DNA of 64,000 nucleotides from Catonia carolina (Eukaryota; Arthropoda; Insecta; Hemiptera; Achilidae), in contig JAQMRL010000006.1 of NCBI GenBank assembly GCA_035578175.1, positions 28,646,393 to 28,710,392 of the forward strand, in the 5' to 3' direction. The position numbers and the translations under genes are program-made. The notes under the pieces were generated by a model that did not search any database, was not told the origin of the DNA, and saw only the letters and a list, made by a program, of their open reading frames with translations. Shown one piece after another: positions 11,242 through 23,424 of this stretch; position 1 is the first letter of the stretch; each line of letters begins with the position of its first letter.

Positions 11242-12408
11242 AAATTATGAGTTAGACAAATCGAAGATCTTATTCATGGTCAAGAATGCGATAAAACCGA
11301 AAGAATCTACATCACCTTAAATAGATTGATGCCTTATATTAGGGGCCCAAGGCAAGCAAAGAGATTGATGTTGGCAGCACTGGCAACATCAGTGTTATTG
11401 TATGGTGTACCTGTGTGGAGTAGAGCCTTAAGATTTAAAAGTTACAGCGGTAGGCTTCTAAGGACGCAGCGGAAACTGGCTCTGAAAATATGTGGTGCTT
11501 ATAGAACAGTATCTACGGAGGCAGCCATGGTAATTTCGGGTTTCTCCCATGGGATCTAGTAGCGTGCGGAAGGGAAGAACAGCGTGCTGGTGCTGATAAA
11601 GAGCAATTTTGGATTCTATTACTCAGCAGGTGGCAGAGGAGATGGAGCGAAGCTAAGGTCGGGGAGTGGACAAGGAGGACTTTTGGTGATACCACCCAGA
11701 AGCTGACGCAGTTGCTAACAGGGCATGGTTGCTTTGGGGCCATATGTAATGAGGTTCAAACTTCATAAATTACTGAAATGTCGACTGTGCGACAGTGAAG
11801 AGAAGGAGTCCATGCCACATATTTTTGAAAGATGTCCCTATTTTGGCCTCCACAGAATGGAGACATCTGAGAAGATAAGCGTTGGACAGTGGATTCCAGA
11901 GAGAGTAGGGGCAGCGATGCTGCGGGATGAGGAGAGCTGGAAGTCGTTCGCTCAGTTTGCGGAGAGGGTGGTCGGGAGATTGCGGAGGGAGGAGACATAT
12001 GAAGATCAGCGGGATCACCCTCTCCCACAGTGAATCAATCCTGTCCCGATCTCAGTAGGTACACTAATTTCCTGAGCTGGTGATAAAAGAGATGAATGAA
12101 AGTAAGAGAGTGAGTGTTGGTCGGTGACAGTGAGAGGGGAATTAGGCTACGGTTCCTTTCCACGCCCCACTGAAAGTATGTAAATTTTTTTAACCCGACA
12201 TTTCCCTTGTAGTATTATATAAACAGTTCCGAGGGAGGTGGAGGGTTGTTTGCTGATGTCGGATCAAGAGGCCGTGCGGCGGATTTTTGGTTGGTAAGGC
12301 GATTGCGGCCTCCTTGGGGCTGGACGAAGACGCCTCATAACACTACTTCCCCCATTGTGAGGGAGTGAACATGAGTTTTTCTCGCCGCCTCGGATAAAAA
12401 AACGAACG
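11242..12408 (+). pseudogene. R1-clade non-LTR retrotransposon, 5'-truncated ORF2 end plus 3' UTR
   Basis: The frames from about 11290 to 12033 encode the end of an R1-clade ORF2. The thumb region reads LNRLMPYIRGPRQAKRL, then SVLLYGVPVWS and AYRTVSTEAAMVISG. A second frame gives LTGHGCFG and the zinc-binding tail CRLCDSEEKESMPHIFERCP (a CCHC-type motif). At least two frame disruptions occur: the frame that runs from VISG to ICNEVQTS then stops, and the CCHC part is in another frame. The 3' UTR (12034 to about 12400) ends GCCGCCTCGGATAAA plus A's and matches the fragments at 7556 and 59282. A candidate duplication GCGATAAA (11289-11296, 12409-12416) is weak, because homology may extend further 5'. 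True R1 sits in 28S rDNA; no rDNA flanks this copy, so it is an R1-clade relative with other targets or a dispersed copy. Confidence 0.8.
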
Positions 12409-12692
12409 CGATAAAGTATCGATGAAAATCATATATTATTTATGATTAATAAAATAGTTGCAGCAATATAACAAAGATTTGTATAACAAGATACTCTTTT
12501 TTTCACTTTGTTTTATTTTGCAACTGTAAAACATACAACCAGCAAAAAGGTTTACATCTTGTGTCAATTACAAAAAAAAAAATCGCGTTAATGGCTTTGA
12601 GGAGGACACCACCCAGTGGTAGCTCTCCAGATAATGAAAAATGTGTTAAATTTTAATTTCATATTTTTGAACACGTTTGTATTAGAGTCGTG

Positions 12693-15408
12693 TTAGTGTG
12701 TCATGTCTCTACTCCATCGGCGTTTCAGTCGTCTTTGTGGTACTCCTGGTAGGTCTGGAGAATTCATGTTGCATATTAAGGGATTATTATGATTTTGAAG
12801 TTTTTCTCTGAACCTGCGGTATAATTTTAAAAATGTGTCGTTAACGTAAGGGACGCGTAGGTCATCGTGCAGTGTTCTGTTGGATACGTAACTCGGGCAG
12901 TTAGTAATGAGTCGCAAGAATTTACTTTGGAAACGTTGTATGCGTGAAATGACCGATGGCTTTGCTGCACCATAAATCTGACTACCATACATCCAGATCG
13001 GTTGAAGCATCGCCTTGTACGTCAAGAGTTTTGAAGTCATGGGTAGTTTTGACCGTTTGGCTAATAGTCTGTATAACTGCTTCAGTCTGTTATTTAGTAA
13101 TTGTCGCTTATGGTTGACGTGTACGTTCCAAGTCAACCGTCTATCTAAATATAAGCCAAGGTACCGAACATTGTTTGCTTGTGGAAGAGGTTGGTTGGAT
13201 AAAAATAATTGCGGACACGTTTCTCGACGAAGGGTGAAGGTCATTTGTTTGGTAAGTTTTGGTGGTATTAATTTTTATACGCCATCTTCTAAACCATACT
13301 TCTAGAATGTCAAGGTGATACTGGATGTCGTTTGCAGCATGGACATGGTCATCAGAGGATGAAAGAACAACAGTATCGTCAGCAAATGTTGCAAGCAAAG
13401 TAGTAGGAATTTGTGGTATATCCGAAATGAAAATAGAAAACAGCAAGGGAGCCAAAACTGGTCCTTGAGGTACTCCTGCCTTGATAGGGAGGTAGTCGGA
13501 CTGGGAGGATCGTACCGATACCGTAAAAAATCTGTCAATAAGGAATGATTGCAAAATATGAAAATATGTGTACGGTAAAAATCGGAGCTTACTCAGAAGC
13601 CCATCTATCCACACCCTATCGAAAGCTTGGCATATGTCAAAAAACAGAGCACAAGCGTACTGCTTATTTTCTAAGGCAGCGGCCAGAAAATCAACAACCC
13701 TGTGGAGTTGATGAGTAGTTGAATGTTCAGATCTAAAGCCAAACTGGTGATCGGGGAGAACGGATTCTCTCTCCATAAGAGGAAGTAATCTTTTCAGTAA
13801 GAGTTGTTCAAAAATTTTCGAACAAACTGGTAATAAACTAATAGGTCTATAAAAAGTTGGATCCTGAGGAGGCTTCCCTGGCTTGTGAATCATTTTTATT
13901 ATCGCCATTTTCCACTGAACGGGAAAAGAAGCAGTCCTCAAGACAGCATTGAATATGTATGTCAAGAGTAAGACACCTTTCCTTGGCAATTCCCGTAATA
14001 CTTCAGCTGTAATGAGGTCATAACCTGGTGATTTTTTAAGAGGCATAGATAATATCTGGTTCCAGACGTCAGCTGGTGAAAAATGCTTTGGCAACGGAGA
14101 GAGTTGAGTAGGGCTAAGTAATTCCTCTGAAACTGATGTACTAGTATCGGGGTCTATTACGTCATTGTGTGGTGTAAATACCTGAGACAGATGGTCACCA
14201 AAAACTGATGCTTTGTCCTCATCAGACATTGCCCAGCTTCCATCTGGCCGCCTTAATGGAGGGAAGGGATTGTGATATTTCAAAATACGTTTTGTTGCGC
14301 GCCAAAGTGACCCATCATTGTGGTTTAAACTGGCAATGTAGCTGTTATAAGAGTCAGACTTAAACTCTTTAATGAATCGTTTCAGCTCATTATTGATCTG
14401 GTTGTAAGCAGCCTTGTCACTTGGTCTTCTGGATAATTGCCAGCGTTTACGAGCTCGCCTCTTGTCGCTGATTAGACTGCGAATATAAAATGGGTAAATT
14501 GGAAGATTGGGGTTGTGAGATCTTTTAGGGGAAGGTAGAGCCGATGACCAGGCTGCTGCGTGGACACGTGAAACGAAGTATTCCACTGCTTCTTCTAAAT
14601 CTCTAGGGGATTTTAATGGAAGTTTTAGATCAATGTCTTCATCCAGTACTCGTCGAAAGTTTTCCCAGTCAACTCTTCCACGAGTCAGAGATGGAGGTAA
14701 AAAGTTTGTCAATGGCGTAACAGCTAGGGTCAAAGCGAGGCAAGAGTGATCGAAAGCAAGTTCATCAATGAATTCGATATTGGTGTAGAAGATGTTTACG
14801 TTACGGGTCACAAAGAAGTCTAGTAGATCTGGTTGTTTAGTAGTGGCGGTTGGCCAGTAGGTAAAATTGGGAGGAGAAATAAAACTGTAGTTATTATATA
14901 GAATGCAGCGAAGTAAGTCCCTGCCCTTTGGGTTGTTCAATCGTGAGCCCCATTGGCGATGCTTAGCGTTGTAGTCACCACCAGCAATAAATTTCGGCCC
15001 TAAAGCAGAGAACAAATCAGTAAATTTTTGAGGTGTAATTGAAAACCGTGGAGTACAGTAAATAGAGGCTACGGTAAGTAAAAAGGGCGCGCATTGTAAA
15101 GAAATTGCCGCAACTTGCGTATCTCTCCACTGATTCAATTTCAGAGGGAAGTGAAATAAACTGGAGCGAACAAGTACAGCAGTACCCCCCTGAGCTAAAT
15201 CATCAGGATAGTCGGACCTGTAAATAGTATAATTTTGAATAAAAAATGTATGCCTTGAAGTAAGGTGTGTCTCTGATATCAACGCTACGTCAATACGTCT
15301 GTCATATAGCACATACTCTAGTTCGTTTCTGTGTTGTATTATACCGTTTGCGTTCCAGTGAATTATAGTTAGTGATGAAGTAGAATCCGTAGTCAGTTCA
15401 ACGTCCAT
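12693..15408 (-). pseudogene. Jockey ORF2 endonuclease/reverse transcriptase, one frameshift
   Basis: ORF2 nicks target DNA and reverse-transcribes element RNA at the nick. The start chosen is the ATG at 15408 (MDVELTT), which overlaps the ORF1 stop by 11 nt as in J2. The APE-type endonuclease comes first: HWNANGI, ALISETHLT, GGDYNAKHRQWG, FDHSCLAL. The RT follows: YRPISLLPV, FGFRSEHSTTHQLHRVVDFL, DICQAFDRVW, GVPQGPVLAP, and the catalytic box FADDT (F in place of Y, tolerated in this clade). After KTYQ near 13244 the frame shifts by one; the other frame continues with FTLRRETC and YLGLYLDRRLTW to the stop at 12693. Together they cover about 905 codons, so a single small indel separates this copy from an intact ORF2. 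No RNase H domain is present, as expected for Jockey. Confidence 0.9.
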
Positions 15409-16819
15409 TGTTATTGATAAGTGACTGCGTAAGTTGAACCAACAGAGCAATTAAAGGGTTGATTATACTTTTTATGTCGTTTATAAAGGTTGTCATAATT
15501 GTTTCCAATTGAGAGTGGTCACTGTTAGCCGGGCGAGGTCCTCCTGTAAGTGCGCCTGAATATGAGCGCCTGTTACCATTTTCAACACCAATATTACAAG
15601 TATTATTATCATTATGAGAATAATTGCTATTGTTAGTACCATTATTAACTCTAGAATTAGAACTAGAAGTAAGATAATTATTGTTTATATTATTATTGTC
15701 ACCATAAGGATTGTTCGAGTTATTTGACTTATTAGAACTTTTTCTTGAACTATTGTTTTGGTTATCGTTATTGGTGGTTAAACTTTGAACGGCCGCTGGC
15801 CGTTTACCATCAGATGAGACGCGCCCAAGTCCTTTCGGAAAGCCGGCCGGTGTAATAGTTCGCTTTTTCTGGAGCTGCTGATACACAGTGCACCCCCGAT
15901 AATTAGCGGTATGAGTTCCGTTGCAGAGAGCACACACTGCCGGAGAATCTCGACTTTTTTGACAGTCCTTCGTTAGATGCGCTCCAGCACAGCATACACA
16001 TCTTGGCGGTCGATTACAATATCGCTGTGTATGGTTGTAGGCTTGACATCTCGTGCATTGAGCAAGCTCTTTAATCCTTCTCATCTCTTCTACCTTAACT
16101 ACTGAGTAGAGAAGGCGATTCAGGGAGTATATTTCTTCACATTTTTGGTTCTGCTTTAAGTCCACATAGAACATCGGTAATGGAATTTTCCTTCTTGAAA
16201 TAATATTATGAACATTTCGGACCTGGAATCCTAGCGATTCTAACTCGTTCTTTATGGATGCCGGAGACGTCGACGAATGAAGGCCTCTTAAGACCACTCT
16301 GTGCGGCTTCTCCTCTGCTAGCTGGTAGGTGAAGAATGAAGCATTTTGTTTACGGAGAAACTGAACAATAAGGCGGTAAAGAGCCGGTGTCGCTGGATAC
16401 ACCGTGACTGAGTCTATGCTGCTTTTGCAGTAAAACTCCATGCCACCCGCCAAATTTGACATAGTGGTTATTAGATTTTGGTAATTACCCCAGGATTTCA
16501 TATCATTTATATGAATCGGCGGAGGTTTTGAAACTTTTTCACTTGGTTCTTCATTGGTGATCGTTTCTTCAATAGGAAGAACAGCGAATCGATTGCTGGT
16601 TTCAACATCACCGGCTTTCTCGTAAATCTTTTTAATTTTTCTTGGATCTCGTTCTTTTTGCAATGGCCTTTTGGAACCTACAGTCACAAAACCTTGTACA
16701 CAAGACTTTTGCACATTGTCCGAATCTATATGTACACTAGCATCAATGTCATTATCCATGTCTGTTTTAAATTTAATTAATAGAAAAGAGATACAAAAAA
16801 AAACAACCAAATAAAACAA
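15398..16819 (-). CDS. Jockey ORF1 gag-like nucleic-acid-binding protein
   Basis: The 473-residue open frame would coat element RNA in the ribonucleoprotein. The N-terminal third is charged and unstructured (KRPLQKERDPRKIKKIYEK). The middle (about residues 150-245) looks like the PRE_C2HC domain that precedes zinc knuckles in Jockey gag proteins (VVLRGLHSSTSP, FYVDL). Three knuckles follow: CTRCQAYNHTQRYC (CX2CX4HX4C), CVCCAGAHLTKDC (CX2CX3HX4C) and CALCNGTHTANYRGC (CX2CX3HX6C). A long Asn/Ser-rich low-complexity stretch follows and is absent from the J2 ORF1, which suggests codon-repeat expansion here. The last 11 nt overlap the ORF2 start (ATGGACGTTGA). The frame is intact. Confidence 0.9.
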   Translation of the reverse strand: MFYLVVFFCISFLLIKFKTDMDNDIDASVHIDSDNVQKSCVQGFVTVGSKRPLQKERDPRKIKKIYEKAGDVETSNRFAVLPIEETITNEEPSEKVSKPPPIHINDMKSWGNYQNLITTMSNLAGGMEFYCKSSIDSVTVYPATPALYRLIVQFLRKQNASFFTYQLAEEKPHRVVLRGLHSSTSPASIKNELESLGFQVRNVHNIISRRKIPLPMFYVDLKQNQKCEEIYSLNRLLYSVVKVEEMRRIKELAQCTRCQAYNHTQRYCNRPPRCVCCAGAHLTKDCQKSRDSPAVCALCNGTHTANYRGCTVYQQLQKKRTITPAGFPKGLGRVSSDGKRPAAVQSLTTNNDNQNNSSRKSSNKSNNSNNPYGDNNNINNNYLTSSSNSRVNNGTNNSNYSHNDNNTCNIGVENGNRRSYSGALTGGPRPANSDHSQLETIMTTFINDIKSIINPLIALLVQLTQSLINNNGR

Positions 16820-17278
16820 CTTACACTATAGCAAAGTAATCAACACAACAGAAATAACGAAGAAAATCAGTAAATAATAATAATTAGTAAAGAAATGAAG
16901 TAAATTATCGCTGCTATAATAAACAGTAAGTTTGTTTACAGACCGATCATATGTTCTCCAATGTAGCACATAAAAAAATAAAAAAATAAAAAAAATAAAA
17001 CAAAACAAAACTGAACCACTTATTTTGTAGATCGACTCGGGGTCATTAAAGTCGGGGAACTCTCCCCAAGAAATAGTTAGAAAAAATATATAAAAAAAAA
17101 TAATAATAAAAATGTATATGTCACTGGTTGCACAATTTACGACGTACGGCGGCGTCCAACGCCACTGTAAGGTGACGGACCAACAAGATACTCGAATACA
17201 AATAATTTTCTTCTACATAAAGGGGTAATCAACCCAGAAAAAAAAATGAAAACTGCTGGCTATAATGCGGCACATATG

Positions 17279-17396
17279 AATAAAATTAGGTTATTAATTT
17301 CATTTTACATTTTTTACTCAAGATTAAACATAGGTAATATTTTTCATTATTTACATTAGTAAGAGAAAGTGGTGTGAGTGTTTCTCACCAGATTTT
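17279..17396 (+). mobile_element. Family H 3' terminus fragment
   Basis: Contains the ATTAAAATTAGGTTAT-like block, the sub-terminal repeat (TAAGAGAAAGT) and the hairpin GTGTGAGTGTTTCTCAC followed by CAGATTTTT. Confidence 0.8.
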
Positions 17397-17822
17397 TATT
17401 TTTAGAATCCATTAAGGTACTTAATAAATAAATAATTGTTCTCTATTAGTTTCTGTTTAAAGATTTCTTTCATTTACCACAAAATATTTACATATTCATT
17501 CTGAAAACTTTACCTTAATTACTTTAACCTTATGTTTTTACCTAAAATTCACATATTTATTTTCACTTACTTATATTAGAAAGGAACTAACGTCATATTC
17601 TAAATCTAACGATTCGTAAGTAGAGCATGTAGTCTGCCGTTTTCGTAAATAGTTTTGGCAAATATACTGATGTCTTTCATTTAAAAAATTTTAGCTTAAA
17701 AATAAGACCGACTGAATGAGTTTGAAAAAATATCCAATACAGCTCTCAAAAATGTTTTAGAAAGAATCACTAATTTAATTTTTACTTCCTCTTTTTCTAA
17801 ATAAAACATAGAGAAGAAAAGT

Positions 17823-18221
17823 ATTGGCGCCTACCATATCTTATAGATCATAAAAAATTTAGTAAACCACGCAATTTTTAAAAAAAATTCGTAAGACCAG
17901 TTTTTGAGAAAATCGCAAAAAAGTGAAAAATTACACGAATTAACTACTACTTCCGGTAGACTAATTTTGATGAAAATGTTTATGTCGGGTCCGGTAGTGG
18001 TATGTAACTTAAGTTTTAAGTTTCACATTTGTGCGATGTTCCATTCTTGAGATATTCTGTTCACACAGACACACACACACACACTAATCGCTAAAAACAT
18101 GTTTTTTGGGTTCAGGGGGTCTGAAAATGTGTAGATCCGGTGAAAACTCGATTTTGAAAAATCGACATGAAAACAATAGCCTACTTTCCTTCCTATATAT
18201 TCATATAGGCAAGAGAAAGTA
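17823..18221 (-). mobile_element. Family H fragment with intact 5' end
   Basis: The 5' 400 bp of a family H copy on the minus strand, with start ACTTTCTCTTGCC at 18208-18220 and a (CA)n tract at about 18062-18084. Confidence 0.8.
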
Positions 18222-19093
18222 AAAAAAAAACAAGATTTTCTCCATTTGAAAGTTTTAATTTCCTTTGAACTGAAAAGAATGTCGTGAATTGTAGAGAATA
18301 GTGGAAATAAGATTCAACAGACCTCCTTGAAAGTGGTTTTACGTTGACCTATAAAATCCTAAAATCCTGTCCAAGCATAACACGTTCTAAAGATTACTTA
18401 TTTAGGTAGACTAAAACTCTACGGAATTTCTCACAATCTTGCTTTACCCATATTCCCTTTTATTCTCTTTCGTTTTTCCTTTCTCATCTTGTTACCTTTC
18501 CTTTTTTATAATGTAACTTTACAGAGTTTTAAAGTAGTACTGCTTCTCTTCCATACGAATAGTTAATAATAATACACTTTGATTTACTTTTATTTATGTC
18601 GCAGTATGTTCTACAAACTAGGAAACCAACACGAAAATTCAAAAAATAAAATAATATACGAACGATTAAAATCTAAATTTAATACTGCACATTTTAATTA
18701 AATTAGAATTTACAGATAACTTAATTATAACTATTTTATATAATAAATTTCACTAACCTTTTTACCTAAATATATAATAAATTACACTAACCTTAACATG
18801 GAATAAGTGAAAAATGCGCTAAAAATCGGTCACATATTTTGTTTGTAAGTCGCTAGAAAATACCTAATTCACTTCCGGTTCAGTAATTTATATGAATAAA
18901 ATAACAAGTAACCACGCTTTAAAATGAGTCGTCCCGAAAATTTTTTATGTTTTTTACTTGGTGAGATACGCGGTTCCAAACACAGGATTCTGAAATTAAT
19001 TTTTTATGTTGAAAGCACGGAACGTGAGTTACGGTACAATCTTAGTTCTTAGACTAAACTTAATTTAATTTATCAAATTAAATAAAAAAAATA
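18222..19093. other. Spacer, nothing recognised
   Basis: AT-rich, with no shared repeat or domain-bearing frame. Confidence 0.45.
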
Positions 19094-19101
19094 AAGTTTA
19101 C

Positions 19102-19692
19102 GTTAGTATATCAGGAAACGAGAAGGCATACAATGCTGCCAAACAAGCCATAAAAGAAGTGTTTCATGATCATGCTGTCTCACATGTTAATTTGTCAAAA
19201 TTTGTTCTCAAGAAGACACAAGGAGTGTGCGACGATGAATGGAAAGGACAACGCAGTAAACTACACGACTTCAGGGAAAACACACATGACGTATTAATAC
19301 CACAAAGTAGCAGACAAAATCAAGTACTTATAACACGCATACGAATTGGGCATTCTAGTCTCACACACAAATACCTTCTTCAAAAGACTGATGCACTGAC
19401 CTGTTATTTTTGCAACTATACTACATTGACGATAATACACTTACTGATAAAATGTCCAGGATTACGTAATCTACGAGAAAAGTATAACTTAACACAAAAT
19501 ACAAAAATCATGCTGACGGACATCAAGGGTATACAGAATGTGGTTTTATACCTTACGGACTTACAGTTACTCAATGTATTTTAATCCAAATTTGGTTAAC
19601 ACAAGTCATTTTTAGTTGAAATTTTGTTCACTCAAGACATTTTAATTCAAACTTTGTTAATGCGACCTTAAACAAACCAATAAAAAAAAATC
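19102..19692 (+). pseudogene. Non-LTR retrotransposon RNase H / C-terminal fragment
   Basis: The frame opens with VSISGNEKAYNAAKQAI, matching the last RNase H motif of retrotransposons (normally ...GIPGNExADxxAK...). After a linker it reads RIRIGHSSLTHKYLLQ and CYFCNYTTLTIIHLLIKCPG, the Cys/His tail typical of ORF2 in RNase H-bearing insect LINEs (I-, R1- and LOA-related or some Jockey-like clades). The frame ends at 19584. An A-run tail follows and a short direct repeat AAGTTTAC flanks it (19094-19101, 19693-19700). It is a 5'-truncated copy. The clade cannot be fixed from the tail alone. A D/A to Y/N change at GNEKAYNAAK suggests decay. Confidence 0.75.
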
Positions 19693-19700
19693 AAGTTTAC

Positions 19701-20201
19701 AAATTTGCAAGAACGGAAACTAAGTTATTTTAATAAAACTTTATTAATACATTAACGAAAAAATTTTCGTTCCTCTTATGAGAACAGTATTTTTTATAAA
19801 ATTCTAAGAAGTAAGAAGTCAAGTCGCGTTCAAGTTATCATAAAAGAAGTAAAAAGACTAGACGACCGAGCCTATGTCCGTCCTAAATATTTCTTGGTAT
19901 TTCATAAAAGTCAAGAAATAACGGATGAGTTATAGATACTTAAACGTGCGTTAGCTATGTTTCACAACGCTTAGGTTACGTTAGTAGGCAATTCTTTGCT
20001 TTTCATTTTCTGTAAAAAATGTCGGATAGAAAATACAAATTCTTTTAGTTTTCTTTCAAAAAAATTCCTCAAGAATTTTATTGTATTCAGTATATTATAT
20101 AAAGTAATATTTAATTAGTATTAACAGATATTTCAACACTTTTTTGTAATTTAACTTTTAAATATTAGATTCATACTTGAAAAATTTCAAGTTTCATTTT
20201 G
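19701..20201. other. Spacer, nothing recognised
   Basis: AT-rich, with no recognised feature. Confidence 0.45.
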
Positions 20202-20205
20202 TTAA

Positions 20206-20936
20206 GGAGAGACTGTAGGCCTACTTTGTATCCGGCCAATGTTAAACTTGCTATTTTTAGGTACATATTTCATAGGATTGGTGAAAAATACGAAAATGAA
20301 ACTTTACACACTTATAGTTGTAGGGTGGTTTTAGCTACTGATTTTTTTTCAATTTAACCTGTTGGACCATAACGTTTTTAAAAGAATAACGAATAATATA
20401 AAATTTTTACAATTTTTTCTACGTTTTTTTGCATATTACTAATTTTTTGAGCACCTGAGGAAGTAAAAACAATGACGGTGAATGTGAATGTACATGATAA
20501 TTATTTGGTAAAAATTTCAGCCAGGTAGGTTAAATGGTTTCTGAGGAAAACGTACGTAAGTGTTAAAAATATAAATTTCCGGGAAAAGGCACAAATGAAA
20601 AACAAAATATAGACAAACAAGTTTAATTTCCCATCAACAGGTGGTAAGAAAGCTGTACCAACATTGGAGAATATTACAAATAGTGAAGCAGATAATTTAA
20701 AAAAAACTAAATTTCTTTTTGCACTAAAACGAGCATTATAAAAATATGAAAAATATTTGTTTCATGGCGACACGTTAATTTTTTAGGATAAACCTGATGA
20801 AAACTTAAATTTTTTTCATTAAAATAATTTTTTGTCGTAATGTAATGTTTTCGTGGTAGATCTAGGTCTAAACTATTGAAAAACATAAAAAACCAAAAAT
20901 CAAAATTTTCAGTCAAAACAATCACACAGTCTCCCT
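20206..20936 (+). mobile_element. TTAA-flanked MITE, family T
   Basis: Flanked by TTAA (20202-20205, 20937-20940). The ends are imperfect inverted repeats GGAGAGACTGT and AGGGAGACTGT. About 730 bp, no coding capacity, colinear with the copy at 34202-34928. Shared internal blocks include TTTGTATCC, GCTATTTTTAGGTACAT and ATTTTTTGAGCACCTGAGGA. Confidence 0.85.
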
Positions 20937-21046
20937 TTAAGCAAAATTTATGTACAATCTGTTTTCTACAGAACAATAAATAGATTTTTAAAAACTGAAT
21001 TGGCAAGAAAAGCTAACTTCCAATAGATATCCCTTTTAAAAAAACT

Positions 21047-21411
21047 TAGTTGTTTAGGTCATCAGCCGAAAGGCTGTTTTGAACCTCTAGAAGCTTAACT
21101 AAGTAAAACGTAGAGGGAGGTGGTTTACTATTACCTTCCTCACAGAGTGGAAACTATGCTTCTCAGCATACCCTCTGAAAAGCATCTACTTTCCAAAGTC
21201 CAAATGGCACCTTCACTTCATTCACCACACGGTCTGGTTGTATAATGAAATTCATTACTCTCTGTGTAGTGTCTTTTACACCTTTCTGTTCTTAAATGCT
21301 TCATTCTTATAATTGGCTGACCATATGATAAAAAACAGAACAATTTTTTCTAGCCCTGGAACTAGCAGATCGAGTGGCAATAATTTTAACTCTCCATCTG
21401 CCTGTTATGGG
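21047..21411 (-). mobile_element. Family C retroposon copy
   Basis: Minus strand. It runs from CCCATAACAGGCAG (21411) through the family blocks to GGCTGATGACCTAAACAAC (about 21050), with little (AAC)n tail left. Confidence 0.8.
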
Positions 21412-22190
21412 TAATAAAAAAAACTGATTTGTAAGCTTGGCGAACTTTTAAATTGAAAACGCTGAAAATTTTTGGATACTTCAGTTAGTGGAAGCGCTCC
21501 ACAGCTGCATACCTTAGGTGAAGACTGATTTAAAAATGGTTTTTTTACAAGAATCCAGTCCCACGGACTTCTCTTTAAAAATATTAAATTTTTTCTCCTT
21601 CCTAAATTTCTCATCCAGGTCTTTACCTTCTCTGATCTTCTTTACTTTTTACTTTACATTTTACTTTTTCTAACGTCTTTAGAAAGTTCTACCTTTTTCT
21701 TTGGTATTTTTTCTTTTTCCTAATGTACTTTGTGCCCGATATTTGTTCATTTTTTCTGATGTAGACTTTCTTCCATCTTTTAGAATCTGACTCTTTCTCT
21801 TTGGTGGTTTTATTAAACTCTAACATATTACCAATTCATGAAATGTTCTGAACTTATTTTCTTTGAAATATTGAGTTTCCTCGAATCCTAGTTGTTATTT
21901 ATAATTAAATAGTTTTATTTTTGTCTTAAGAAATATTGTAAATCTTTTTTTAAAGACCAACCACTTATTATGACCGTAAATAAACCGTTTAAACTACACT
22001 GGACTACAAAACCGAGATTTTGTATTTGTTTTACAACTAGCATCGAGATAATTATCACGTGAAAACACACTGCTTTTAGTCCTTAAATCAATGGACTAAT
22101 CAATATCCATATTATTAAAACGACTTAAACAGAGAAAAACTCATTTTCAAAAAGTAAACAATTTTTAATTATCTTAATACACCTAGAAAT
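21412..22190. other. Spacer, nothing recognised
   Basis: TC-rich on the plus strand around 21600-21800. No gene or shared repeat was seen. Confidence 0.45.
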
Positions 22191-22960
22191 GAACAAAAAA
22201 CTAACCTCTAAAACAAAACCTTATTTTAATCATGAGTGAATGATGCAAAATGAAAATCAACTTCAGTTTGGCTTAATAATATAGAAAATCACTCTTTGAC
22301 GCTAAACTAAGCTCTGTAGAGAACAATCCTTAAAATAAAAGTTGTAGATCTTTTAATTTCCCAAAAAATTGATTATATACAATTTCGTCGTAAAATGAAT
22401 ATAAAGCCCGAAATCTTTAAAAAAAATCCATGTTTTTACAGACTTTCATGAAAAAAAAACCAAAAAATCATTAATTACCGCTAAACTAAGCATTATACAA
22501 AGAAATGTGTGAAATAAAAGTTGTAGACTTAAAAATTGCTTTCATCTTTTATTATGTACATTTTTTCCCTAAAATACATATTATGGCCACAATCTTAAAA
22601 AAAATTTTCTCTACGAGAGAACAGCCTCTCCAAAACAATCGTCGGAGCCGTTTTTGAGAAAATTGCAAAAAAGTGAAAAATGAAACGAATAAACTACTAA
22701 TTCCGGTGTACCGATTTTAATGAAAATGTTCGTGTCGGGTCCTCTAGTAGTATCTAACTTAAGTTTCAAGTTTCAAGTTCGAACACTGTTCAATTTTTGA
22801 GATTTTGTTCACACACACACCAGTCACTAAAAATAAGTTTTTTTTTGCGTTTAGGGGGTCTGAAAACTTGTAAGTGTATCTGGTGAAAACTCGATTTGTA
22901 AAAATCGACATGAAAACATTACGTTTTTTTCTATATATTCGTATAGGCAAGAGAAAGTAA
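22191..22960 (-). mobile_element. Family H copy, 3' end missing
   Basis: Minus strand, from the start near 22955 through the microsatellite at about 22812 (short) to the AACCTAATTTTAATCATGAG block. The terminal hairpin is absent. Confidence 0.8.
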
Positions 22961-23424
22961 AAATCAATTGATAATACTAAAATTTCACGTTAACTAACCA
23001 TTTCTAAGAAAACAAAAATAAAAAGGAAAACGTGAAAAAATAGTAATATTTTACACTGTATTTAAAACAAGTACGAGTATATCTACTTTACACTTATGTC
23101 ATGTCAAGTGTTTTAAACTTGCATTTATTTCCAAGTAGGAGAATTTAAACAACTGAAACAAGATGTTAGACTTGTTAAGGACTGAAAGAGACTTTGTAAT
23201 GCAAGTACAGAGTGAGGGTGTACTTATATTATCATATGATACATCAACAGGTGTAAGTCACTCCAATTAAATTTCAAGACGTTGTAACTTGACTCTGTAA
23301 GATGAGGAAAAACTAGGTGAGCTATTAGAAAAGTGCTTTTCTTTTTGCTACGCGAGGAAGATATTTTATTTGAAACTGTTGCTAGCAAAATTAATATAAC
23401 TTTTTTGTTCAGTTAACAATTTTT
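22961..23424. other. Spacer, nothing recognised
   Basis: No recognised feature. Confidence 0.45.

Larger units (their letters stand above)
12497..17181 (-). mobile_element. Jockey-clade non-LTR retrotransposon, probably full length (J1)
   Basis: A perfect 12-bp target duplication AACAAGATACTC lies at 12485-12496 and 17182-17193. The 4685-bp element reads on the minus strand as a 5' UTR beginning GGTCCGTCACC, ORF1 (gag-like), ORF2 (endonuclease plus RT, no RNase H), then a 3' UTR with the polyadenylation signal AATAAA and a short A-tail. The length and two-ORF plan fit the Jockey clade. The 3' UTR motif CCACTGGGTGGTGTCCT is shared with J3 at 28831 and, diverged, with J2. Confidence 0.9.
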
